Part shown: piece after piece, positions 37,101 to 49,100 of the stretch | Position numbering within the stretch: position 1 is the stretch's first letter | Layout of the letters: the number at the start of each line of letters is the position of its first letter | Origin: Colius striatus | Lineage: Eukaryota > Chordata > Aves > Coliiformes > Coliidae | Assembly: GCF_028858725.1 (NCBI RefSeq) | Contig: NC_084790.1 | Coordinates: 6,622,669-6,686,668 of the forward strand | DNA: 64,000 bases | Direction of reading: 5' to 3' | Notes under the pieces: model-generated | What the model was told of the DNA's origin: nothing | Seen by the model: the letters and a program-made list of their open reading frames with translations, nothing else | The model's database searches: none | Made by a program: the position numbers and the translations under genes

Positions 37101-37819
37101 TCTGACCCAGAAAATGCAGGAGACACAGCTTCCCCAAATGATTTCCTGGTAGCTCCCATAGCAACTGATGAAAACACTCCGTTTGAGGGAAAATGTAACA
37201 CGTGACAAAATCAATCTTATTTTAAAGTTTTCCAGCACCACTCAGTAAATCACCGTGGTGGTGGATTGCCCTTCCCATTCAAAACATTATGTCTCACTTC
37301 CAGCCTGTCTTTATGTGGTGTCTGCTCCAAATGCCAAGTGGTGCTCTAAAGGTGTCTGCTGTACTGAGCAGCCACCTCTGTCAAACTTCTTCTTCCCAAG
37401 AAGTCACATACAGTGTGCTCACAATCTCCTGCTAATCAAAATAGCCTGTGCAGCCTGGGCTCACAGGGTTTCCAGTCTTTTCCACTTGTGTGGCTCCTCT
37501 CTTAATCTCTTCCACTGGTGCCTGCCTGGGCTGAGTGGGGAAGGGCAGGACAGGACCCATCAAGGGAGGACATAGACAGTACAGCACCTCCACTGCTACT
37601 GCTGGCAGCCCAAGCCAACACCTCCCATGACAGTACCTGACGTGTCAGCACAGGGTCACTGCAAGACCACCATCCACTCAGTGCTCCCCTCTTCTTCTCC
37701 ACTAAGTCCTCGCTGGCAGGAGCCCATCTGTCTGGAGGTGGATCTGTGCTGCCCACTCAGGACCACTCCAGCTGTGTCACAAGCTTTGTTGCTCACTCTC
37801 ATGCAATCTCTCTGACTCA
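34176..37819. other. Intergenic DNA, no recognised gene
   Basis: No coding exon is supported. The AT-rich block at about 36420-36610 is low in CpG, contains homeobox-like TTAATTC/TTAATTG words, and stands out from its neighbours as a candidate conserved non-coding element. Confidence 0.45.
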
Positions 37820-38150
37820 GTTCACACAATCCTAGAATCGTTATGGTTGAAAAAGACCTTTAAGTCCAACCATTCACCTCACACTGCCAAGTCAATCACT
37901 AAACTATGTCCCTCAGCACCTCAACTATGGGTCTTTTAAATATCTCCAGGGATGGTGACTCCACCACTGATGTGGACTGCCCATTCCAATGCTTAATAAC
38001 CCTCTCTGTGAAAAAGTTCTTCCTTATGTCCAGTCTAAACCCCCCTGGTGCAACTTGAGGCCATTTCCTTGTGCCCTATCATTCCTCACTGGAGAGAAGA
38101 GACTGATCCCCCACCTCACTACAACCTCCTTTCAGATAGCTGCAGTTGTT
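37820..38150 (-). mobile_element. CR1 LINE 3' fragment (minus)
   Basis: Reverse-complement CR1 sequence runs from ACACAATCCTAGAATCGTTA through GAAAAAGACCTTTAAGTCCA and AAAAAGTTCTTCCTTATGTC to CACCTCACTACAACCTCCTT. This matches the order of the CR1 3' end and last ORF2 codons, but with many substitutions and no intact frame. Confidence 0.88.
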
Positions 38151-40093
38151 CACTTGTTTCCCACTCTGGGAAAAGCACCGCCAAATATTTTACCTGTTCT
38201 CTCGCAAAACTGGGAGAAACATCAACAATTGACAAGTCCTCGAGAGAAGTTATCCTCTTGTATACAGCTTATCTTCCTCCTGTGCACAAGATTTTCCTTT
38301 TAAACCCAACAAGCTTTTCTTCTGCCCCCACAGCTGCTTTTGCCACAAGGTGAGACTCTTCTCTGTTTCTGTATCTCACATCACCTCCCCTAGTTGGTGC
38401 CGGGCCCTGGCTAAGGCAGGAGATGCGTCTGTGAAAGGCTGGACCATGTCCAGCTCTCACACTGCACAGTGCAAGGAGCTGACAGTAGAGAGAGGGGTGG
38501 CAATGTGCTGGCTTCAAGTCAAGGGGCCTCTAGAACAGGCAGACTTCATCAGGCAGCATCCAGCGAGGAAAACACATCCACACAAAGCTGGGTGATTAAG
38601 GCACATGTCCCATTCTATGCAACTCCAGAACCTGTTCCCAGCACCATGTTTTTTCTTGATGACCTTTGTGGTGCTCATTCCTGGGATGAAGATCCCACCA
38701 GAGAACTGTGGATCTCACTCTGAGGATGTGCAGACCAGAAGAGATAATGAGAAGAGCTAGGGAAGGCAGAGACAGCTCCCAGGTTCTCCTCACTCCCAAG
38801 ACCTTTCCTACAGGGAAAAGGCAGAAGAGCAGCTCATGCAGAGCCACCTGTGCAAACCAGCCCAGCCCCTGGTGCCGTGGCATGGATCCACCAATACCCT
38901 GGGGACACCCTCAGACCATGCCACTCTGGTCTTCAAGCTGCCGATCAGCACTGCCCAGAGTTGCAGGAGTGGCTGGGGGTCAGTGTCAACAGGTTGTGTG
39001 TTTCTCTAGGCTGTCGTACAGATCTGCTTTCCTCATGCACAGTGTCTACAGACGGAGAGCAGAGCCATGCCAGGAAATGCTCCTGCAGCCCCAACCCCCG
39101 CAGCACCCTGCAGAGCTCAGCCACCATTCCCATGGGCATTTGCAAAGCGGCATTTGATTTGAATGGCATTCAGGAGCAGCTGGCTGTTGACAGGGCCAGA
39201 CCCCAGGTGTCTCGCGTGAGGCATACAGCAAATTGGGGTATCACTGCCAGTATGGCCAGTGCAGAGGCGAAAACAAGCCCAAAGCAGCCTGAGCAGTGCT
39301 GCATACAAATGTGACAGCCGACGCACTGCCAGAGCCAACGGCTGCTAATACAGATGCAGCAACTTTAACCACGAGGCCACCTCACAGCCCATTGCCTCCT
39401 CCTTCCCTTTTTCTTTCAGGAATTATGTCGTTAGCAGTGTCCAGCCAGCCTTAGCCCAGTTTCAGACCTACTGCCTTAGGCTGCAGAGACGACCTCCCTG
39501 GAAAGCTCCTGCCTGTCACCATGCAGCCGGGAGGAGGGACGCACATGGCTGCAGAGATAGCCCATGGCAGCCTTTCCAGACTCCAGTACTTGAGCATAGC
39601 CTTTGTCACTCATGGCCAAAGGTCTCTAGATTCACAATGTCTGTGCTGATGGTGAATATGGAAAGCTAGCGTTCAAGTGTGTGTGCTGGACACTGGGAGC
39701 TTTCTGTGATGGGGAAGTGTCCACCTGAGAATAGCTCTGCACAGTGTCCGGTTGTGGCTAGTTCAGGGTGTTTGCTGTCTGTTGTAGAGACCATAGAGGC
39801 ACATCCCCAGGGACACTGCGGGAGCAAAACACCATGTCTCCTGTGAACGCAAGTGGTACATATTAAGCCTAGGCAAAGCAGACAGTTGCTCAGGGCAGCC
39901 TGTGGCTGGAAAGGCAAAACTTCCTGCTCGTTGGCAGGGCAACGGAAAGCCAGCCAGTGATGGAGGCACAGGACTTCAGCTACCTCTGAGGTGATGGGAA
40001 GAGGAGTGGTAAACACACTTACCAGTACAAGAATGTGATAGTCATGATGGAGTGTGTAGAACTATTTTAAACATTGCAATTTTTACTAATTCC
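38151..40093. other. Intergenic DNA, no recognised feature
   Basis: GC-intermediate sequence with overlapping short open frames on both strands, none recognisable. Confidence 0.5.
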
Positions 40094-40170
40094 ATTGCTG
40101 AAATAAGTAGTAGATACCTAGCTCAACATCCTGTTGAGCATCCTGTTGAGCTGTTACTTATTTCAGCAAT
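40094..40170. repeat. 77-bp snap-back inverted repeat (hairpin)
   Basis: The outer arm ATTGCTGAAATAAGTA (40094-40109) is perfectly complementary to TACTTATTTCAGCAAT (40155-40170). The inner arm AGCTCAACA (40120-40128) is complementary to TGTTGAGCT (40144-40152). The top of the loop contains a 12-bp tandem duplication CATCCTGTTGAG (40127-40138 and 40139-40150). Before that duplication the inner stem could have closed with a 3-nt loop. An asymmetric internal loop (10 against 2 nt) separates the two stems. It could be a tiny inverted-repeat element remnant, a replication snap-back product, or a transcribed hairpin. Confidence 0.9.
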
Positions 40171-40299
40171 GTAATTAGCTAAAATTGATGATTTATTCAG
40201 GGCTACCAATTCTATCCAGGGATTAGATGTTGCTAGGAGTAAGGTGGTCTGGGACAGCACAAGTGAAGGGTTTCAAAGAGCAGTGCTAGAGCCAGGTGA

Positions 40300-40395
40300 T
40301 GGAGAGGAGGGATCTCAACTGAATGATCTTAAAGGTATTTTCCAACCTAAATCACACTGTGATTCTATGATCACAGTTTCTATGATTCTATGAGC
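40300..40395 (+). mobile_element. CR1 LINE 3' stub (plus)
   Basis: GATCTTAAAGGTATTTTCCA is followed by TGTGATTCTATGATCACAG and TTCTATGATTCTATG, the diagnostic CR1 3' end and tail. The 70 bases upstream may be older CR1 sequence. Confidence 0.88.
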
Positions 40396-43300
40396 AGCTG
40401 GAGGTATCAAATTGTGGGTCTGTTTAGTCAAATCCCTTATATTCAATAGACAAGAAATGTCTCTGAAAACCTCTTAAGCATGTCTTTGCTGGAGAGGCAG
40501 ACTGGCTGCTTGTCAACAGGCAGACCAGCTACACCATATGTACTGAGCATGACAGTCCTGACATCAAGTACCAGTGTTCAGGAAAGGACACAAACTCTGG
40601 TGACTTGCTGAACACTCCTTCTTTCCCTAGGAGGCCAAAGCCAAGGCTGAAGGGGAGGGCTTTCCCACGATGCCCTGTTCAGACCAGGCTGAAACAGTCT
40701 ACTTGGTGATCTTACAAAACCAAGACACTGCTGGGCCAAGAAGGAGGCAGAAGAAAGACAAGATGCTGCTCAATGTAAATGGAAATTTGTGTGTCTGAGC
40801 AGCCAGTTGCAAACCTGCAGTTTACAGTGTCCTGAAATGTCTATAGGTTTCCACAGAGAAAAGTAGATCTGTAACTGTGAGTCTGCTACCATGAAAGTGA
40901 GATGTCCTTGTTGTAAGAACTGGTCCTGTGCTGTAGTGCTCTGAAGCCAAAAAAAAATCTGTGAAAAAGAAGTTGTGGTAGGAATACAACAATGATTGTT
41001 TTATTCTTGAGAAACAATAAGGGTTTATCAAAGCTTTTTCAGAAAATAAACAAAAAAACAAAAATCACACCCCAAACCATAGAGTGAGTCATACACATGG
41101 AGTGGAAAATTTCAGCCCACGCTCTTATAATCTAGTGAAGGTGTAAGCAACTGAAGATCTTATGGGAAGTGATGGCCATGCTCAGTTAGGCAGCGAAGCT
41201 TGAATTACCTATAATTAGGCAGGAAACATGTGTGTATACCGGAAACTATACAAACAAGCTTTTAATAGCTGCCTCATTTTCACCATTCTCCAGCCAGCAC
41301 ATAGGAACAGACTGGTCTCGGAGTCTTGCTGGTGGTGTTTGGACTCGGCCCCGCAGCAAGGCACAGCTACGCTCAGATCTTGGCCTGTGGGCACAGAGTC
41401 TGGCCCTGCTTTATCCATGACAGGTCCCCCAGCCATCGGGCATTTCTAGGCACAGCCTGCACAGCCGACAGCCAGAGGCTTTCCATGGATGATGGAAGAG
41501 AAGCAGACATAGGGACTTTCAGCACTTTCCCTTCATGATATGTCCCTTCTTTCTTGGTTCACCCAGAACCCCAAGGCTAATTGTCTTGCCTCTGGGCAAG
41601 GGCTCTCCTGCACGCAGTGCTAATTGCCCACCAGCTGGATGGTGCCACAGCCACACTCTGGGCATGGGAGGGAAGACAGTCTAGAAAACATATATGATAT
41701 CAGGAGGGCTGCATTTATAGATGACACAGGATCTAAAGGATAAGGGACAGAATCCCTGCCAATGGCTGAGAAAACACTTTCCCCAGCAGTTTGATGGAGA
41801 TACGACCAGAGAAACTTCCTGATCAGGACACCTCAGCTCCCTTTTCTGAGCAGCTCCTGCCTCAGACAACGAAATGCCAGCAATTATCTCTGCCCTGGCG
41901 GTGTGGAAATGTGCCCTGCTACTGTGGTGCTGAACAAAGACTCTTCACTCTCTGTGAGCGTCCTGCCCCAGGAAGATGTAGGAGCTTTGCTGAGTAATAG
42001 AAGGCTTTGTTTGTGTTCACGAGATTTACAGGCATCCCTGACCCGTGTTGCAACAGGCAGCATGCAGCTCCCTCGACTGTAAAACGTGGTAGAGACTGAT
42101 GCTCCTCTAGTGTACAATTCCCTGTCAGTGGGAGGGCAAATGGGTGCCCTAAGTGTTAGTGCATAAATGCTCAAGGAAAATTACTAAGTCACGTATTTCG
42201 CAGAAATACGGTGGTCACCTTGTTACTGCGCTGCCTGAGAGGCATGGGCTTAAGTGTGAGTCCTAGAAAAAGGACTGTTAGGGTAAATCCTGGAGGTTTA
42301 GGTTCAGTTGCTGTACTATATTTTAGCACTGACACTTGAATGAATATTGACTTCGGGAAGGAACTAGAAATCTCTCTAATCGTTGTCTTGCTTAGTTAGA
42401 ATTCACTGATTTCTTCTGCTCTTTCAGTATTTTACTTAAAAAGGGCAATTTTCCCAACCCTAATGACAAAAAGAAGCTTCTTTGATGTACACCTGTTTTG
42501 TAGTGTGTCTTTTAAAAGAAAGCATTTAAGAACTATTTTGAAACCAAGCTGTGCCTGATGTCTGTGCAGCGAGTTCATGCAGTGTAGCCTCATGTTTAGC
42601 ATACTGTATCCGTCGAAGCACCCTATAGTGTCCAGGATGCTTTCGGAGGTATTTAGATTTATTTCACTGTTTACAATGCATTTGTTGTTCATTAAACATA
42701 TTTACCCAGGCTAACCCAACATGAAAGGAATTATCCTGTTTACAGTGGAATCTTGACAAAAATACACGCGGAAAAGATAGACAAACACACATAAACCTGG
42801 ATTGCCGAGTGGAACATTGATTTGCTGCCACTTCCAATTTTTCTCATTAGAACTTATTTTATTTGAACATAACTCAGTACCCCGTGTAAATGTGAAGTTG
42901 TTAATCTTATTACTATACGGAAAACAAATTAATTATTATGCATGATATTGGAAATGGGTTGTTAGGTTGGCATTGGGAAGATTAGAAAAATACACTCATT
43001 ACTTCAAATGATATCTGATACATCTGTACAACTCTGTTTTTAAAATCATTTGCTATATTCGATAGTAAATACAGGAAGGAGAAAAACCCTTCTTCAGTGT
43101 GGTTTCAAAATTTCAAGCCTATGTTCTGAAGGCTGGATTAAAGACTGTAGTTTGCAGTTAGACTTTTCTGTTTTAAAATACCAGTGCTGAACCAGAGCAA
43201 GTGAAGTTGTTGAACTGAATTTCATCCAGCTGCCAGGTAGGATTCACTGTGTTGGTATCATTAGCCAATGTGAAATCTAGGTGGCTTACCTAGACAGGAC

Positions 43301-45640
43301 AGCATTTCCGTGTCAGGTCTGCTATCTCATCGTGAGTGCTTGTTTTAAAACACCTGGATGTTGAAGGAGGAAGCTCACTAGTGGTATTCTTTTTAAAAAA
43401 CAGTAATACTAAGAGTAAGAAAAGAAGTAGGTATGGGAGCTGTCTTTAGTGGTGAAGCTTACAGAGCTGCTGGTGTACTGGGGAGCCAGGCTGTCATCAA
43501 GACACAGTTCCTTTGGTAGGAATACTTGCTAGTTAGTGAATGCAAGTTTGAGGAGGACTTGGGATTGGGGGGAAGACATGTGCTCACATTCTCTCTGCCT
43601 GGAGTGTGTAATTTCCTTGCCGATGGGGCAATGAAAATGGTTGGAATGGATAACATGTCTTTGCCTAATGCTGTTGGAAGTAAGAGCCTCTTGGCTGAGG
43701 AGTGAAGAATATGGGCCTAGACAGGCTGGACTCACTCTGTCTTTTAAGATGCCTGTGCTCTCTCCTGGCGTGTCTAGTCGTGGTACTTGTTGAAACATTT
43801 GCTGTGTCTAAGTGCCAGCCCTGTGGATAAGGTGCTACAGACAAGCCTCAGCTGTCAGACAATCAGGTCACCAGCTACAGAACTGTAACATAGTTAGCAC
43901 GTGTATTTTTTTTTTCATTGAACATAGAGCCTTCTTATTTGCTGTTAGCTTCACCTGCTCAGGAGCTGCCTCTTGCTAATGTGTTGCGTTACAAGGACAG
44001 CGGACAGCCCTATAAGTTTCTCATGAAACCAAATTATGCAGCTTTTAGCAAAAATTATGTAAAAATTTGAAACCAAAGAGGGGAATCACAGCAGTGGAGA
44101 GTTTCCAGAGATCTTTGTCTTATCTCACGGGTTCACAATGGTTCCTTTTTGCCCTAATTACATAGATGTGGCAGATCTTATGACATGTTAAGTCCCGCTC
44201 TCCAACACAAATGCCCATCTAGGCTAGGGGCACATATGACCTCATTCTTTCATGACAGGGCCTTTCTATTTTTCAGACTGTGTCCTTTCTTCTGCCTATA
44301 GAGTTCCCTCATTGTCCACCCAGTTCGATATACTTCCCTTACAATCTTGGACAGACTTTCCCTTAAAGTGTAACACTGGCATACCTCAGACATTGCCCTC
44401 TCTGCTGGGCCAGACTGTGAGATAGAAAGATAGGGTGCTACCTGCTGATTATTCAGATCAATCTGCAAAGCAAACTCCATGCTGACTAGACTATGACAGC
44501 CAGCAAAACAGCTGGTGAGATCTTCTTTCACAGTGGTGACAAGTTCCACTTGTGCTGTGGGTGAGGTTGGACTATAAGCCAGGATGGTTTCTGTGACTCC
44601 TAAAACTATGGAGGAGGATAGAGAAAAGCAGATCTGTCAAAAAGCAAGGTCTTTGTCATACCTGGAGTTTCCAGAGAGGTCTCCCAGCTGGACAGCAGCT
44701 ACTGTGCCCTTAGGAAACAGGGGGGTTAACAACATCTCATGTGCCTTGTGGCAAAACTTCTGCAAAACCCCCCTGAAATCAGATGCTAAACTCAAAATAA
44801 TGTGTGTACCACAGGGCAAGAAATAGAGACAAAACTAGAATAGCAGCATTAATGAGCAAAGTAAATATCAGAGCAGAGCTGTAAAAACAGTGAGGAAATT
44901 CCCCTCAAGAATGTTTTGTTCCGCTTTAGTGATGCTCGCTACGAGAGTTTGTCTTCACTGAAGGCCACCACGAGCCTCAGAGACAGGAGCATGTCCCGTC
45001 CAAGCAGGAGGATTGTTCCCCAAACCCACGCATCTGGGCTCAGCTGGGCACTCATTAGACACCATTTCATCCCTGGAGGCACAGCTCCAACAAATAGTCT
45101 GGCTAGGTTTTAGCAGAAAAGGAGCCCCTTCTTCCCATTCGAGCTGCTGTGGGGGCAATGACACAGCGCTCCCTGGGGAGCATCACCTGTCGGGCAGAGC
45201 TAGTCCTGCCTCCTGGGACACCGGACAGTCCCTTCCCCACAGGCAGGATGTGGTCACTAGTTTTGTCCTCTGGGTGATGCATCCTGTATTTCTGCTCACA
45301 CGTGTTGCCTCATCCTGTGCTTAACTGAAATACAGTATTTTAAAGCAAGCAAGCAAGGAAATTCTTCAGTTTTCCTTCCTGCAGAACATATTGTGAGGTA
45401 AATGGCTTTTCATGGTGGTTATAGCTATATATTGAGCAAACAGGTTAAGTGTTATCAAACCTCTCTTTTTTAATTTTCTTCTTATTGATTTCAAAATTTA
45501 ACTTAAAAAAAAAGGTTTCAATTACAAGACAACCTTTTTATATTTCACACTGAGTAATTTTCATACAGCTGTGTAATTGGAGGTAAGCAGTATCTGGAGT
45601 TAATGAAATAGATTTCTGTATTGTTCTTAAAGTCTCCAGT
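40396..45640. other. Intergenic DNA upstream of PAX5, no recognised gene
   Basis: Short open frames only. The stretch at about 42700-43060 is strikingly AT-rich and CpG-poor with words such as AATTAATTATTATGCAT. It and 45330-45640 look like possible conserved non-coding blocks. Confidence 0.45.
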
Positions 45641-46120
45641 TAACTACAATTCACCGTGTGACCATAATGAGAGGCGCTCTTTGTCATCTGCCCTAAACAC
45701 AGCCCCCGCCCTGCCGAATTAGAGCGAATGCAAATAAAGAAAAAGAAATTACACCAAAAATACCTAAGGAGAGGAAAAAAACCAATCTCTCGCGGCAATT
45801 ATTCTCAAAGGAACGCGAGGACTGGAAACACCCCCGACCTGTCCCTGCAGTAGCTGAACCAGTAGGAGTTACTCACATCCCTCACGGACGGCCCTTCGCA
45901 GCCCCTCTGTGGGAAGGATTCCGCCCAAGCGCGCACATCGGCGTCGTGGCGTGAGGGAGCAGCAGCGACTTTCCGTGCTGCGGGAGACGGGAGGCGCTCG
46001 CCCTGGCAGACGGCAGAGAGGGATGACGAGCGATCCCTGGGCTGAGTCGGGTTTACTCACATGGGACCGGACCCACGGACGGAGGCTGCCTCCACCTCTT
46101 TGAGCGTTTTTTCAAAGCCC
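45641..46120. promoter_or_regulatory. Small GC/CpG-raised block with octamer site
   Basis: CpG frequency rises locally, with the densest part at 45880-46090. A perfect POU/Oct octamer ATGCAAAT lies at 45728-45735, next to an A-rich run. It is about 8 kb upstream of PAX5 exon 1A. Oct-1/Oct-2 binding is plausible at a B-cell gene, but function is inferred only. Confidence 0.35.
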
Positions 46121-49100
46121 AGTGGTTTTAAACACAGTTGGAGAGCACTTCCAGGGAAAATAAATGCTTCATGTTATTTTAAGCCAGTGTGTGAATTACT
46201 GTGCGGGTAATGGCTCGGGTGCAGGTGACAGAAACACAGCGACAGCAAAAGGTGGGGAGTTGATTCTTGAAATGAAAAGGCAAGACAATGTTCCTAACCG
46301 TTTCAAGTAAAACAACTGGTAAAGTACAGGTAGCAAATGCAGTGAAACTTCCCTGCCTTGTTTTTATTTCTTTTCCTCGCGGGCAGAGGGCTGTTTCTCC
46401 CACTCTGCTGTTAGGCAGAGCAGTAGCATGCAGTGCAGCGTCGTGCACAGCAGATCTCAGCAGCACAGTCCAGGAGGTGAGTGGCCACACTGACAGGGCT
46501 GGGAGCGCAGGGACAGCCAGGTGAGGATAGGGAGGAGGGAGGTGGCCAGCCCAGCCAATGAGTGTCCTGGCAGAAAGAGAAAAAGCAGAAATGGTCCCTG
46601 GAGAAAAGCCCGTGCTGAACAGAGGCAGCATTGCAGTGACAAAGAGATTGGCATGATGGCACTTGGCTGGGCAAACCATGTGCTGGCCACCCACCATGGA
46701 TTCACCTTCAGGGCCTATCCTGTGCCGTGCTAAGGACATTCCTGGTTTGTCAGAGACCATTGCAGCTGGATTCTGGGAGGATGTGGTGCTGGAAAACTTG
46801 AGCAGCAGAACAACGGGAAGAAAGCAGAGCTGGCAAGAGACATAATTACCTCTTACAACAACATGATCAGAGTGTATGACCTCTCCAAGTCAAAGTCATT
46901 GGCACTTTCCTGGCATCCTAGTGAGCCTGGCTGTATATGCTCTGCTATAGCCCTGCATGACACATCATTGCCAATAGGTATCCCAGCACCACCTTCCCCA
47001 AGCCCCTTCCTCAGCCACCTGTCCCTGTGTTTTCCCTTCCAGCAGTATTTGTATTAATGCAGTACAGTCCTGAACAGTTAAGAGTTGTTGCACAGGACAG
47101 TCACTCTAGGAATAATCATAAATAGTTTGTCCTCTGACAGTTTAGCTCCTCAGAGACAGCTACAGCATAGAGAGGAGGGAGAGAAAAGGGTGCAAGCTCT
47201 TCCTTTTTGGCCACAGCTTGTTGGTGGACCTGCACAGTCATGGCATGCAGTTGCAGTCTGTGAAAGGCAGACCTACTGCCAGCACACCTACTCTGCCATA
47301 TAGGGGTCTTGGGAATTGTGTTTGGGTGTGCATATGGGAAGACACAATATAAACAATGAGCAACCTTTATCCTCTCCCATTAGGAAGACAATAACAATAT
47401 TGTCCACACAATAACAGGGAGAACATTTGAGTTGCTCCTTGTAGTAACTCTGCAGATCTGAACATCTGGCAAATGGTTGTGGGCAAGTCCTTTGCTTCCT
47501 CAGGTCCTAGTAATAGAAGCCATTTAACAGCCCAGCAGCCCAGGAGATACATCGCAGCCACCTCTCCCCAAACTCTCAGGAGCCCACGTGTCTAAGCAGG
47601 ATTTTACCCAGGGCTGCTGTGAATGAAAAACCTCCCGGGTTGTAATAGCATGGCCTAGGGCTTGAAGACATACAAATATTTTCATCTGTGCTGGTGCACT
47701 GCTCCTCTGAATATCTGCTATGAACATACAGGCCTTGCTGCACAAAGGCTCTGTTGATTGGCATGATCAACTGCACATTTGAATATTCTTGCACGTACTG
47801 GCATGGTTCTTAAAACTATGGAAGGAAATCTTTCTGCAAGCCATTGAAAGGTGGCAGTTAAAACATCTTCCTGAAATATATACTATGATGGATGTATCTA
47901 ACAAATATTCTAGGGAAAATTTGAAATCTCTTTAGAAGCAAAACACATTCAGATGAAAAATCCTTTGGCAGCTGGGATTTACGGCAGCATCTATTTATGT
48001 ACATGGCAGCATGTCCACCGAGACATGCATTTACCTAATTTTACAATCCACCAGTTAGCCGAGGAGGAGCAGGAGAAGATTTGTACCAGGTTCCTGCGGG
48101 TATTAACCACCTGGTCCAGAGAGAGATTCTGGATGCTGCCCAGTTTCTAATTGTGGTCATTTATTTGATTAATCAAGTGTTTGGAGGCTGTGATCCACCA
48201 CCTTTTTTTTTTTTTCAGTAAAAAAGGAGAGAATCGGGTTATTAACATGAAAACTAATCTAGGAAAGATAACAATTAATACCCTGGGTGTATCTCTTTTG
48301 GAGACTCAAGAAAGCCCTAGACTCTTAACCTCCTGTCTTCTGCTTACATTTTCTGGACACTTACGCCTAGCAAAAGGCTTACTGTATTTTCCTCTTTGCT
48401 GGCAATTGTTGGAAGCAGGTTATTCAGTGATTTAACCTCCTATCTTCCAATCTACCTCTTCTCCCAGCAACTCTGAAAGCAAAGGAATCAATTTGACCTT
48501 TTTCAATGTTTTAATAGCAGCAAACACAAAAGTTACAGCACAAGATGGTCTTGGGTTGAATTATTTTTTGCCTTGGCTTTGTTGAGAGAGACTGGAAAAG
48601 CAAGCATTGTATAGAACAGTTGGTCGTCTTCCAGCTAGAGCTCCCACAAAAAAAATATCCTCGTTCTTGATTTACTTTGCAGAATAGCAAAAACAGGCCC
48701 CTCTTTTAAAAATATCCATGGGAGGATGCATTCAGGGAAGGAGAAGCAGGGCTTATAACTGGGCAAGCTGTTCCTTCAAGCACAACAGCAGCCCTGCAGC
48801 AAGCTCCTCAGTTCTGCTTGATGTAGAAGTTAGGTTGAATCTGTCCCTCAGGGCATCTTGTTTGTCAGGTGCCTGGCTCAAGTCCAAGCTCAGTGACAAA
48901 GAGTGGACTTTGTGGGTTCTTCTTCATGAGGCCCCTGTCCTACGGCTGCATTAAAGCTCTGTGCCCTGTCCAGGCCTGTGCAGTCCCTGGGGATGCACTG
49001 CACCTCCCTTGGTCTCCTCTGTGGCAAAGGGCTCAGCATCCTTCTCCCAGTTTTCTCTGGCCCAGCTGCCTTGCACCCCCAGACACCACGGCTTTCAGAT

